Below the pieces are notes generated by a model that worked only from the letters and a program-made list of their open reading frames with translations, was not told the origin of the DNA and searched no databases. From contig OY756960.1 of NCBI GenBank assembly GCA_963580455.1, positions 1,426,001-1,490,000 on the forward strand: a stretch of DNA of 64,000 nucleotides, read 5' to 3'. Source of the DNA: Euonymus europaeus. Its lineage: Eukaryota > Streptophyta > Magnoliopsida > Celastrales > Celastraceae. The position numbers were made by a program, and so were the translations under genes. Within the stretch, counting starts at the first letter, position 1; every line of letters starts with the position of its first letter. Positions 36,901 to 48,779 of the stretch are shown here, piece after piece.

Positions 36901-38390
36901 TCCGTTGACTCCGAGTTCTGAATTCGGTGATTTTTAGCTTGATTTCACACTACTTTTCGAGCTCTACAATCTTGGCGTTTTGGATTTTGATTTCAGAAAT
37001 CGTGGCTAGTAGGTCTCGTTTCACCTAGTTTGCCGCGAAATGTGGTTTCTTTACGTAAACGGTTTTATGAATATCCGTTGACTCCGAGTTCTGAATTCGG
37101 TGATTTTTAGCTTGATTTCACACTACTTTTCGAGCTCTAGAATCATGGGGTTTCGGATTTTGATTTCAGAACTCGTGGCTAGTTGGTCTCGTTTCACCTA
37201 GTTAGCCGCGAAATGTGGTTTCTTTACGTAAACGGTTTTATGAATATCCGTTGACTCCGAGTTCTGAATTCGGCGATTTTTAGCTTGATTTCACACTACT
37301 TTTCGAGCTCTACAATCCTGGCGTTTCGGATTTTGATTTCAGAACTCGTGGCTAGTTGGTCTCGTTTCAACTAGTTAGCCGCGAAATGTGATTTCTTTAC
37401 GTAAACGGTTTTATGAATATCCGTTGACTCCGAGTTCTGAATTCGGTGATTTTTAGCTTGATTTCACACTACTTTTCGAGCTCTAGAATCATGGGGTTTC
37501 GGATTTTGATTTCAGAACTCGTGGCTAGTAGGTCTCGTTTCACCTAGTTAGCCGCGAAATGTGGTTTCTTTACGTAAACGGTTTTATGAATATCCGTTGA
37601 CTCCGAGTTCTGAATTCGGCGATTTTTAGCTTGATTTCACACTACTTTTCGAGCTCTACAATCCTGGCGTTTCGGATTTTGATTTCAGAACTCGTGGCTA
37701 GTTGGTCTCGTTTCACCTAGTTTGCCGCGAAATGTGGTTTCTTTACGTAAACGGTTTTATGAATATCCGTTGACTCCGAGTTCTGAATTTGGTGATTTTT
37801 AGCTTGATTTCACACTAATTTTCGAGCTCTACGATCCTGGTGTTTCGGATTTTGATTTCAGAACTCGTGGCTAGTTGGTCTCGTTTCACCTAGTTAGCCG
37901 CGAAATGTGGTTTCTTTACGTAAACGGTTTTATGAATATCCGTTGACTCTGAGTTCTGAATTCGGTGATTTTTAGCTTGATTACACACTACTTTTTTAGC
38001 TCTACGATCATGGCGTTTCGGATTTTGATTTCAGAACTCGTGGCTAGTTGGTCTCGTTTCAACTAGTTAGCCGTGAAATGTGGTTTCTTTACGTAAACGG
38101 TTTTATGAATATCCGTTGACTCCGAGTTCTGAATTCGGTGATTTTTAGCTTGATTTCACACTACTTTTCGAGCTCTACAATCCTGGCGTTTCCGATTTTG
38201 ATTTCAGAACTCGTGGCTAGTAGGTCTCGTTTCACCTAGTTAGCCGCAAAATGTGGTTTCTTTACGTAAACGGTTTTATGAATATCCGTTGACTCCGAGT
38301 TCTGAATTCGGTGATTTTTAGCTTGATTTCACACTACTTTTCGAGCTCTACAATCCTGGCGTTTCGGATTTTGATTTCAGAACTCGTGGC
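33908..38390 (+). repeat. 11/9-monomer higher-order repeat, three copies
   Basis: Units start at caactagttagccgcg followed by gtgatttc, at 33908, 35811 and 37368 (spacings 1,903 and 1,557 bp: 11 and 9 monomers). Each unit runs through tagaatcatgggg, ggcgattttt, tttgccgcg (34261, 36164, about 37730), gaatttggtg, gactctgag (34485, 36388, 37945), ttacacac/ttttttagctc, caactagttagccgtg, tttccgatt, gccgcaaaatg and caatcctggcg. The first two continue to cttggcgttttgg with a gtagg/tttgccgcg join. The second unit lacks two monomers present in the first, so unit length changes by whole monomers between neighbours. Confidence 0.9.
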
Positions 38391-40389
38391 TAGTTGTTCT
38401 CGTTTCACCTAGTTAGCCGCGAAATGTGGTTTCTTTACGTAAACGGTTTTATGAATATCCGTTTACTCCGAGTTCTGAATTCGGTGATTTTTAGCTTGAT
38501 TTCACACTAATTTTCGAGCTCTACGATCCTGGCATTTCGGATTTTGATTTCAGAACTCGTGGCTAGTTGGTCTCGTTTCACCTAGTTAGCCGCGAAATGT
38601 GGTTTCTTTACGTAAACGGTTTTATGAATATCCGTTGACTCCGAGTTCTGAATTCGGTGATTTTTAGCTTGATTTCACACTACTTTTCGAGCTCTAGAAT
38701 CGTGGGGTTTCGGATTTTGATTTCAGAACTCGTGGCTAGTTGGTCTCGTTTCACCTAGTTAGCCGCGAAATGTGGTTTCTTTACGTAAACGGTTTTATGA
38801 ATATCCGTTTACTCCGAGTTCTGAATTCGGTGACTTTTAGCTTGATTTCACACTAATTTTCGAGCTCTACGATCCTGGCATTTCGGATTTTGATTTCAGA
38901 ACTCGTGGCTAGTTCGTCTCGTTTCACCTAGTTAGCCGCGAAATGTGATTTCTTTACGTAAACGGTTTTATGAATATCCGTTGACTCCGAGTTCTGAATT
39001 CGGTGATTTTTAGCTTGATTTCACACTACTTTTCGAGCTCTAGAATCATGGGGTTTCGGATTTTGATTTCAGAACTCGTGGCTAGTTGGTCTCGTTTCAC
39101 CTAGTTAGCCGCGAAATGTGGTTTCTTTACGTAAACGGTTTTATGAATATCCGTTGACTCCGAGTTCTGAATTCGGCGATTTTTAGCTTGATTTCACACT
39201 ACTTTTCGAGCTCTACAATCCTGGCGTTTCGGATTTTGATTTCAGAACTCGTGGCTAGTTGGTCTCGTTTCACCTAGTTTGCCGCGAAATGTGGTTTCTT
39301 TACGTAAACGGTTTTATGAATATCCGTTGACTCCGAGTTCTGAATTTGGTGATTTTTAGCTTGATTTCACACTAATTTTCGAGCTCTACGATCCTGGTGT
39401 TTCGGATTTTGATTTCAGAACTCGTGGCTAGTTGGTCTCGTTTCACCTAGTTAGCCGCGAAATGTGGTTTCTTTACGTAAACGGTTTTATGAATATCCGT
39501 TGACTCCGAGTTCTGAATTCGGTGATTTTTAGCTTGATTTCATACTAATTTTCGTGCTCTACGATCCTGGCATTTCGGATTTTGATTTCAGAACTCGTGG
39601 CTAGTTGGTCTCGTTTCACCTAGTTAGCCGCGAAATGTGGTTTCTTTACGTAAACGGTTTTATGAATATCCGTTTACTCCGAGTTCTGAACTCGGTGACT
39701 TTTAGCTTGATTTCACACTAATTTTCGAGCTCTACGATCCTGGCATTTCGGAATTTGATTTCAGAACTCGTGGCTAGTTCGTCTCATTTCACCTAGTTAG
39801 CCGCAAAATGTGATTTCTTTACGTAAACGGTTTTATGAATATCCGTTGACTACGAGTTCTGAATTCGGTGATTTTTAGCTTGATTTCACACTATTTTTCG
39901 AGCTCTACAATCCTGGCATTTCGGATTTTGATTTCAGAACTCGTGGCTAGTAGGTCTCGTTTCACCTAGATAGCCGCGAAATGTGGTTTCTTTACGTAAA
40001 CGGTTTTATGAATATCCGTTGACTCCGAGTTCTGAATTCGGTGTTTTTTAGCTTGATTACACACTACTTTTCGAGCTCTACAATCCTGGCGTTTCGGATT
40101 TTTATTTCAGAACTCGTGGCTAGTTGGTCTCGTTTCACCTAGTTAGCCGCAAAATGTGGTTTCTTTACGTAAACGGTTTTATGAATATCCGTTGACTCCG
40201 AGTTCTGAATTCGGTGATTTTTAGCTTGATTTCACACTACTTTTCGAGCTATACGATCCTGGCATTTCGGATTTTGATTTCAGAACTCCTGGCTAGTTGG
40301 TCTCGTTTCACCTAGTTAGCCGCGAAATGTGGTTTCTTTACGTAAACGGTTTTATGAATATCCGTTGACTCCGAGTTCTGAATTCGGTG
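38391..40389 (+). repeat. Zone C segment shared with 47.3-48.6 kb
   Basis: About 38470-39778 recurs at about 47293-48601, exactly 8,823 bp (51 monomers) downstream. Shared markers are tagaatcgtgggg, tttactccg/gtgactttt, ttcgtctcg, gtgatttc, tagaatcatgggg (39040), ggcgattttt, tttgccgcg, ctggtgtttc, cgtgctctacg and the rare gaactcggtgact (39688/48511). The remainder to 40389 carries more private changes: catactaat (39541), ggaatttgattt (about 39750), tctcatttc, gactacgag (39849) and gagctatacg with actcctgg (about 40247). The last of these founds a haplotype expanded at 43.5-45.6 kb. Confidence 0.84.
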
Positions 40390-42834
40390 ATTTTTAGCTT
40401 GATTACACACTACTTTTTTAGCTCTACGATCATGGCATTTCGGATTTTGATTTCAGAACTCGTGGCTAGTTGGTCTCGTTTCAACTAGTTAGCCGTGAAA
40501 TGTGGTTTCTTTACGTAAACGGTTTTATGAATATCCGTTGACTCCGAGTTCTGAATTCGGTGATTTTTAGCTTGATTTCACACTACTTTTCGAGCTCTAC
40601 AATCCTGGCGTTTCGGATTTTGATTTCAGAACTCGTGGCTAGTAGGTCTCGTTTCACCTAGTTAGCCGCAAAATGTGGTTTCTTTACGTAAACGGTTTTA
40701 TGAATATCCGTTGACTCCGAGTTCTGAATTCGGTGATTTTTAGCTTGATTTCACACTACTTTTCGAGCTCTACAATCCTGGCGTTTCGGATTTTGATTTC
40801 AGAACTCGTGGCTAGTTGGTCTCGTTTCACCTAGTTAGCCGCGAAATGTGGTTTCTTAACGTAAACGGTTTTATGAATATCCGTTTACTCCGAGTTCTGA
40901 ATTCGGTGATTTTTAGCTTGATTTCACACTAATTTTCGAGCTCTACGATCCTGGCATTTCGGATTTTGATTTCAGAACTCGTGGCTAGTTGGTCTCGTTT
41001 CACCTAGTTAGCCGCGAAATGTGGTTTCTTTACGTAAACGGTTTTATGAATATCCGTTGACTCCGAGTTCTGAATTCGGTGATTTTTAGCTTGATTTCAC
41101 ACTACTTTTCGAGCTCTAGAATCGTGGGGTTTCAGATTTTGATTTCAGAACTCGTGGCTAGTTGGTCTCGTTTCACCTAGTTAGCCGCGAAATGTGGTTT
41201 CTTTACGTAAACGGTTTTATGAATATCCGTTTACTCAGAGTTCTGAATTCGGTGACTTTTAGCTTGATTTCACACTAATTTTCGAGCTCTACGATCTTGG
41301 CATTTCGGATTTTGATTTCAGAACTCGTGGCTAGTTCGTCTCGTTTCACCTAGTTAGCCGCGAAATGTGATTTCTTTACGTAAACGGTTTTATGAATATC
41401 CGTTGACTCCGAGTTCTGAATTCGGTGATTTTTAGCTTGATTTCACACTACTTTTCGAGCTCTACAATCCTGGCGTTTCGGATTTTGATTTCAGAACTCG
41501 TGGCTAGTAGGTCTCGTTTCACCTAGTTAGCCGCAAAATGTGGTTTCTTTACGTAAACGGTTTTATGAATATCCGTTGACTCCGAGTTCTGAATTCGGTG
41601 ATTTTTAGCTTGATTTCACACTACTTTTCGAGATCTAGAATCGTGGGGTTTCGGATTTTGATTTCAGAACTCGTGGCTAGTTGGTCTCGTTTCACCTAGT
41701 TAGCCGCGAAATGTGGTTTCTTTACGTAAACGGTTTTATGAATATCCGTTGACTCCGAGTTCTGAATTCGGTGATTTTTAGCTTGATTACACACTACTTT
41801 TTTAGCTCTACGATCATGGCGTTTCGGATTTTGATTTCAGAACTCGTGGCTAGTTGGTCTCGTTTCAACTAGTTAGCCGTGAAATGTGGTTTCTTTACGT
41901 AAACGGTTTTATGAATATCCGTTGACTCCGAGTTCTGAATTCGGTGATTTTTAGCTTGATTTCACACTACTTTTCGAGCTCTACAATCCTGGCGTTTCGG
42001 ATTTTTATTTCAGAACTCGTGGCTAGTTGGTCTCGTTTCACCTAGTTAGCCGCAAAATGTGGTTTCTTTACGTAAACGGTTTTATGAATATCCGTTGACT
42101 CCGAGTTCTGAATTCGTTGATTTTTAGCTTGATTTCACACTACTTTTCGAGCACTACAATCCTGGCGTTTCGGATTTTGATTTCAGAACTCGTGGCTAGT
42201 TGGTCTCGTTTCACCTAGTTAGCCGCGAAATGTGGTTTCTTAACGTAAACGGTTTTATGAATATCCGTTTACTCCGAGTTCTGAATTCGGTGATTTTTAG
42301 CTTGATTTCACACTAATTTTCGAGCTCTACGATCCTGGCATTTCGGATTTTGATTTCAGAACTCGTGGCTAGTTGGTCTCGTTTCACCTAGTTAGCCGCG
42401 AAATGTGGTTTCTTTACGTAAACGGTTTTATGAATATCTGTTGACTCCGAGTTCTGAATTCGGTGATTTTTAGCTTGATTTCACACTACTTTTCGAGCTC
42501 TAGAATCGTGGGGTTTCGGATTTTGATTTCAGAACTCGTGGCTAGTTGGTCTCGTTTCACCTAGTTAGCCGCGAAATGTGGTTTCTTTACGTAAACGGTT
42601 TTATGAATATCCGTTTACTCCGAGTTCTGAATTCGGTGACTTTTAGCTTGATTTCACACTAATTTTCGAGCTCTACGATCCTGGAATTTCGGATTTTGAT
42701 TTCAGAACTCGTGGCTAGTTCGTCTCGTTTCACCTAGTTAGCCGCGAAATGTGATTTCTTTACGTAAACGGTTTTATGAATATCCGTTGACTCCGAGTTC
42801 TGAATTCGGTGATTTTTAGCTTGATTTCACACTA
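40390..42834 (+). repeat. 8-monomer higher-order repeat, 1,384-bp offset
   Basis: About 40390-41450 matches about 41774-42834 at exactly 8 monomers. Shared order: ttacacac/ttttttagctc, caactagttagccgtg (40481/41865), gccgcaaaatg, cttaacg (40855/42239), tttactccg, tagaatcgtgggg, tttactc with gtgactttt, and ttcgtctcg/gtgatttc. Copies differ at several bases (atcatggcatt against atcatggcg, tttactcagag near 41229, gatcttggc near 41294, gagcactac near 42150, ctggaatttc near 42682), so this duplication is older than the 9-monomer one that follows. Confidence 0.85.
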
Positions 42835-42849
42835 CTTTTTGAGCTCTAG

Positions 42850-45800
42850 AATCATGGGGTTTCGGATTTTGATTTCAGAACTCGTGGCTAGTTGGTCTCG
42901 TTTCACCTAGTTAGCCGCGAAATGTGGTTTCTTTACGTAAACGGTTTTATGAATATCCGTTGACTCCGAGTTCTGAATTCGGCGATTTTTAGCTTGATTT
43001 CACACTACTTTTCGAGCTCTAGAATCATGGGGTTTCGGATTTTGATTTCAGAACTCGTGGCTAGTTGGTCTCGTTTCACCTAGTTAGCCGCGAAATGTGG
43101 TTTCTTTACGTAAACGGTTTTATGAATATCCGTTTACTCCGAGTTCTGAATTCGGTGATTTTTAGCTTGATTTCACACTAATTTTCGAGCTCTACGATCC
43201 TGGCATTTCGGATTTTGATTTCAGAACTCGTGGCTAGTTGGTCTCGTTTCACCTAGTTAGCCGCGAAATGTGGTTTCTTTACGTAAACGGTTTTATAAAT
43301 ATCCGTTGACTCCGAGTTCTGAATTCGGTGATTTTTAGCTTGATTTCACACTACTTTTCGAGCTCTAGAATCATGGGGTTTCGGATTTTGATTTCAGAAC
43401 TCGTGGCTAGTTGGTCTCGTTTCACCTAGTTAGCCGCGAAATGTGGTTTCTTTACGTAAACGGTTTTATGAATATCCGTTGACTCCGAGTTCTGAATTCG
43501 GTGATTTTTAGCTTGATTTCACACTACTTTTCGAGCTACACGATCCTGGCATTTCGGATTTTGATTTCAGAACTCCTGGCTAGTTGGTCTCGTTTCACCT
43601 AGTTAGCCGCGAAATGTGGTTTCTTTACGTAAACGGTTTTATGAATATCCGTTGACTCCGAGTTCTGAATTCGGTGATTTTTAGCTTGATTACACACTAC
43701 TTTTTTAGCTCTACGATCATGGCATTTCGGATTTTGATTTCAGAACTCGTGGCTAGTTGGTCTCGTTTCAACTAGTTAGCCGTGAAATGTGGTTTCTTTA
43801 CGTAAACGGTTTTATGAATATCCGTTGACTCCGAGTTCTGAATTCGGTGATTTTTAGCTTGATTTCACACTACTTTTCGAGCTCTGGAATCATGGGGTTT
43901 CGGATTTTGATTTCAGAACTCGTGGCTAGTTGGTCTCGTTTCACCTAGTTAGCCGCGAAATGTGGTTTCTTTACGTAAACGGTTTTATGAATATCCGTTG
44001 ACTCCGAGTTCTGAATTCGGTGATTTTTAGCTTGATTTGACACTACTTTTCGAGCTATACGATCCTGGCATTTCGGATTTTGATTTCAGAACTCCAGGCT
44101 AGTTGGTCTCGTTTCACCTAGTTAGCCGCGAAATGTGGTTTCTTTACGTAAACGGTTTTATGAATATCCGTTGACTCCGAGTTCTGAATTCGGTGATTTT
44201 TAGCTTGATTACACACTACTTTTTTAGCTCTACGATCATGGCGTTTCGGATTTTGATTTCAGAACTCGTGGCTAGTTGGTCTCGTTTCAACTAGTTAGCC
44301 GTGAAATGTGGTTTCTTTACGTAAACGGTTTTATGAATATCCGTTGACTCCGAGTTCTGAATTCGGTGATTTTTAGCTTGATTTCACACTACTTTTCGAG
44401 CTCTAGAATCATGGGGTTTCGGATTTTGATTTCAGAACTCGTGGCTAGTTGGTCTCGTTTCACCTAGTTAGCCGCGAAATGTGGTTTCTTTACGTAAACG
44501 GTTTTATGAATATCCGTTGACTCCGAGTTCTGAATTCGGCGATTTTTAGCTTGATTTCACACTACTTTTCGAGCTCTAGAATCATGGGGTTTCGGATTTT
44601 GATTTCAGAACTCGTGGCTAGTTGGTCTCGTTTCACCTAGTTAGCCGCGAAATGTGGTTTCTTTACGTAAACGGTTTTATGAATATCCGTTTACTCCGAG
44701 TTCTGAATTCGGTGATTTTTAGCTTGATTTCACACTAATTTTCGAGCTCTACGATCCTGGCATTTCGGATTTTGATTTCAGAACTCGTGGCTAGTTGGTC
44801 TCGTTTCACCTAGTTAGCCGCGAAATGTGGTTTCTTTACGTAAACGGTTTTATGAATATCCGTTGACTCCGAGTTCTGAATTCGGTGATTTTTAGCTTGA
44901 TTTCACACTACTTTTCGAGCTCTAGAATCATGGGGTTTCGGATTTTGATTTCAGAACTCGTGGCTAGTTGGTCTCGTTTCACCTAGTTAGCCGCGAAATG
45001 TGGTTTCTTTACGTAAACGGTTTTATGAATATCCGTTGACTCCGAGTTCTGAATTCGCTGATTTTTAGCTTGATTTCACACTACTTTTCGAGCTACACGA
45101 TCCTGGCATTTCGGATTTTGATTTCAGAACTCCTGGCTAGTTGGTCTCGTTTCACCTAGTTAGCCGCGAAATGTGGTTTCTTTACGTAAACGGTTTTATG
45201 AATATCCGTTGACTCCGAGTTCTGAATTCGGTGATTTTTAGCTTGATTACACACTACTTTTTTAGCTCTACGATCATGGCATTTCGGATTTTGATTTCAG
45301 AACTCGTGGCTAGTTGGTCTCGTTTCAACTAGTTAGCCGTGAAATGTGGTTTCTTTACGTAAACGGTTTTATGAATATCCGTTGACTCCGAGTTCTGAAT
45401 TCGGTGATTTTTAGCTTGATTTCACACTACTTTTCGAGCTCTAGAATCATGGGGTTTCGGATTTTGATTTCAGAACTCGTGGCTAGTTGGTCTCGTTTCA
45501 CCCAGTTAGCCGCGAAATGTGGTTTCTTTACGTAAACGGTTTTATGAATATCCGTTGACTCCGAGTTCTGAATTCGGTGATTTTTAGCTTGATTTCACAC
45601 TACTTTTCGAGCTATACGATCCTGGCATTTCGGATTTTGATTTCAGAACTCCTGGCTAGTTGGTCTCGTTTCACCTAGTTAGCCGCGAAATGTGGTTTCT
45701 TTACGTAAACGGTTTTATGAATATCCGTTGACTCCGAGTTCTGAATTCGGTGATTTTTAGCTTGATTACACACTACTTTTTTAGCTCTACGATCATGGCT

Positions 45801-45955
45801 TTTCGGATTTTTATTTCAGAACTCGTGGCTAGTTGGTCTCGTTTCAACTAGTTAGCCGTGAAATGTGGTTTCTTTACGTAAACGGTTTTATGAATATCCG
45901 TTGACTCCGAGTTCTGAATTCGGTGATTTTTAGCTTGATTTCACACTACTTTTCG
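42850..45955 (+). repeat. 9-monomer higher-order repeat, two adjacent copies
   Basis: The units, about 42850-44406 and 44407-45955, are offset by exactly 1,557 bp. Order: tagaatcatgggg, ggcgattttt, tagaatcatgggg, tttactccg, ctggcatt, tagaatcatgggg, gagctacacg (43533/45090) with actcctgg, ttacacac/ttttttagctc, caactagttagccgtg, (t)gaatcatgggg, gagctatacg (44052/45609), and a second ttttttagctc/gccgtg pair. Within each unit the gagct(a)acg part is itself repeated after 519 bp (3 monomers), giving nested periodicity. Private differences include tttataaat (about 43294), ctggaatcatg (about 43884), gatttgacac (44035) and gaattcgctg (about 45055). Confidence 0.9.
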
Positions 45956-48779
45956 AGCTCTACAATCCTGGCGTTTCGGATTTTGATTTCAGAACTCGTG
46001 GCTAGTAGGTCTCGTTTCACCTAGTTAGCCGCAAAATGTGGTTTCTTTACGTAAACGGTTTTATGAATATCCGTTGACTCCGAGTTCTGAATTCGGTGAT
46101 TTTTAGCTTGATTTCACACTACTTTTCGAGCTCTACAATCCTGGCGTTTCGGATTTTGATTTCAGAACTCGTGGCTAGTTGGTCTCGTTTCACCTAGTTA
46201 GCCGCGAAATGTGGTTTCTTAACGTAAACGGTTTTATGAATATCCGTTTACTCCGAGTTCTGAATTCGGTGATTTTTAGCTTTATTTCACACTAATTTTC
46301 GAGCTCTACGATCCTGGCATTTCGGATTTTGATTTCAGAACTCGTGGCTAGTTGGTCTCGTTTCACCTAGTTAGCCGCGAAATGTGGTTTCTTTACGTAA
46401 ACGGTTTTATGAATATCCGTTGACTCCGAGTTCTGAATTCGGTGATTTTTAGCTTGATTTCACACTAATTTTCGAGCTCTACAATCCTGGCGTTTCGGAT
46501 TTTGATTTCAGAACTCGTGGATAGTTGGTCTCGTTTCACCTAGTTAGCCGCGAAATGTGGTTTCTTTACGTAAACGGTTTTATGAATATCCGTTGACTCC
46601 GAGTTCTGAATTCGGTGATTTTTAGCTTGATTTCACACTAATTTTCGAGCTCTACAATCCCGGCGTTTCGGATTTTGATTTCAGAACTCGTGGCTAGTTG
46701 GTCTCGTTTCACCTAGTTAGCCGCGAAATGTGGTTTCTTTACGTAAACGATTTTATGAATATCCGTTGACTCCGAGTTCTGAATTCGGTGATTTTTTGCT
46801 TGATTTCACACTAATTTTCGTGCTCTACGATCCTGGCATTTCGGATTTTGATTTCAGAACTCGTGGCTAGTTGGTCTCGTTTCACCTAGTTAGCCGCGAA
46901 ATGTGGTTTCTTTACGTAAACGGTTTTATGAATATCCGTTTACTCCGAGTTCTGAATTCGGTGACTTTTAGCTTGATTGCACACTAATTTTCGAGCTCTA
47001 CGATCCTGGCATTTCGGATTTTGATTTCAGAACTCGTGGCTAGTTGGTCTCGTTTCACCTAGTTAGCCGCGAAATGTGGTTTCTTTACGTAAACGATTTT
47101 ATGAATATCCGTTGACTCCGAGTTCTGAATTCGGTGATTTTTTGCTTGATTTCACACTAATTTTTGTGCTCTACGATCCTGGCATTTCGGATTTTGATTT
47201 CAGAACTCGTGGCTAGTTGGTCTCGTTTCACCTAGTTAGCCGCGAAATGTGGTTTCTTTACGTAAACGGTTTTATGAATATCCGTTGACTCCGAGTTCTG
47301 AATTCGGTGATTTTTAGCTTGATTTCACACTAATTTTCGAGCTCTACGATCCTGGCATTTCGGATTTTGATTTCAGAACTCGTGGCTAGTTGGTCTCGTT
47401 TCACCTAGTTAGCCGCGAAATGTGGTTTCTTTACGTAAACGGTTTTATGAATATCCGTTGACTCCGAGTTCTGAATTCGGTGATTTTTAGCTTGATTTCA
47501 CACTACTTTTCGAGCTCTAGAATCGTGGGGTTTCGGATTTTGATTTCAGAACTCGTGGCTAGTTGGTCTCGTTTCACCTAGTTAGCCGCGAAATGTGGTT
47601 TCTTTACGTAAACGGTTTTATGAATATCCGTTTACTCCGAGTTCTGAATTCGTTGACTTTTAGCTTGATTTCACACTAATTTTCGAGCTCTACGATCCTG
47701 GAATTTCGGATTTTGATTTCAGAACTCGTGGCTAGTTCGTCTCGTTTCACCTAGTTAGCCGCGAAATGTGATTTCTTTACGTAAACGGTTTTATGAATAT
47801 CCGTTGACTCCGAGTTCTGAATTCGGTGATTTTTAGCTTGATTTCACACTACTTTTCGAGCTCTAGAATCATGGGGTTTCGGATTTTGATTTCAGAACTC
47901 GTGGCTAGTTGGTCTCGTTTCACCTAGTTAGCCGCGAAATGTGGTTTCTTTACGTAAACGGTTTTATGAATATCCGTTGACTCCGAGTTCTGAATTCGGC
48001 GATTTTTAGCTTGATTTCACACTACTTTTCGAGCTCTACAATCCTGGCGTTTCGGATTTTGATTTCAGAACTCGTTGCTAGTTGGTCTCGTTTCACCTAG
48101 TTTGCCGCGAAATGTGGTTTCTTTACGTAAACGGTTTTATGAATATCCGTTGACTCCGAGTTCTGAATTCGGTGATTTTTAGCTTGATTTCACACTAATT
48201 TTCGAGCTCTACGATCCTGGTGTTTCGGATTTTGATTTCAGAACTCGTGGCTAGTTGGTCTCGTTTCACCTAGTTAGCCGCGAAATGTGGTTTCTTTACG
48301 TAAACGGTTTTATGAATATCCGTTGACTCCGAGTTCTGAATTCGGTGATTTTTAGCTTCATTTCACACTAATTTTCGTGCTCTACGATCCTGGCATTTCG
48401 GATTTTTATTTCAGAACTCGTGGCTAGTTGGTCTCGTTTCACCCAGTTAGCCGCGAAATGTGGTTTCTTTACGTAAACGGTTTTATGAATATCCGTTTAC
48501 TCCGAGTTCTGAACTCGGTGACTTTTAGCTTGATTTCACACTAATTTTCGAGCTCTACGATCCTGGCATTTCGGATTTTGATTTCAGAACTCGTGGCTAG
48601 TTAGTCTCGTTTCAACTAGTTAGCCGCGAAATGTGGTTTCTTTACGTAAACGGTTTTATGAATATCCGTTGACTCCGAGTTCTGAATTCGGTGATTTTTA
48701 GCTTGATTTCACACTAATTTTCGAGCTCTACGATCCTGGGGTTTCGGATATTGATTTCAGAACTCGTGGCTAGTTGGTC
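45956..48779 (+). repeat. End of zone C, with a 2-monomer repeat
   Basis: Caatcctggcg, gccgcaaaatg and cttaacg (46217) monomers are followed by a 346-bp periodic part. M271 (46704) and M273 (47050) both carry acgattttatg (46749/47095), ttttttgcttg and a tgctctacg monomer, with a tttactccg/gattgcac monomer between. From about 47293 to 48601 the sequence repeats about 38470-39778 at 51 monomers' distance. Marker content changes abruptly at about 48.6-48.8 kb to the zone D set. Confidence 0.83.
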
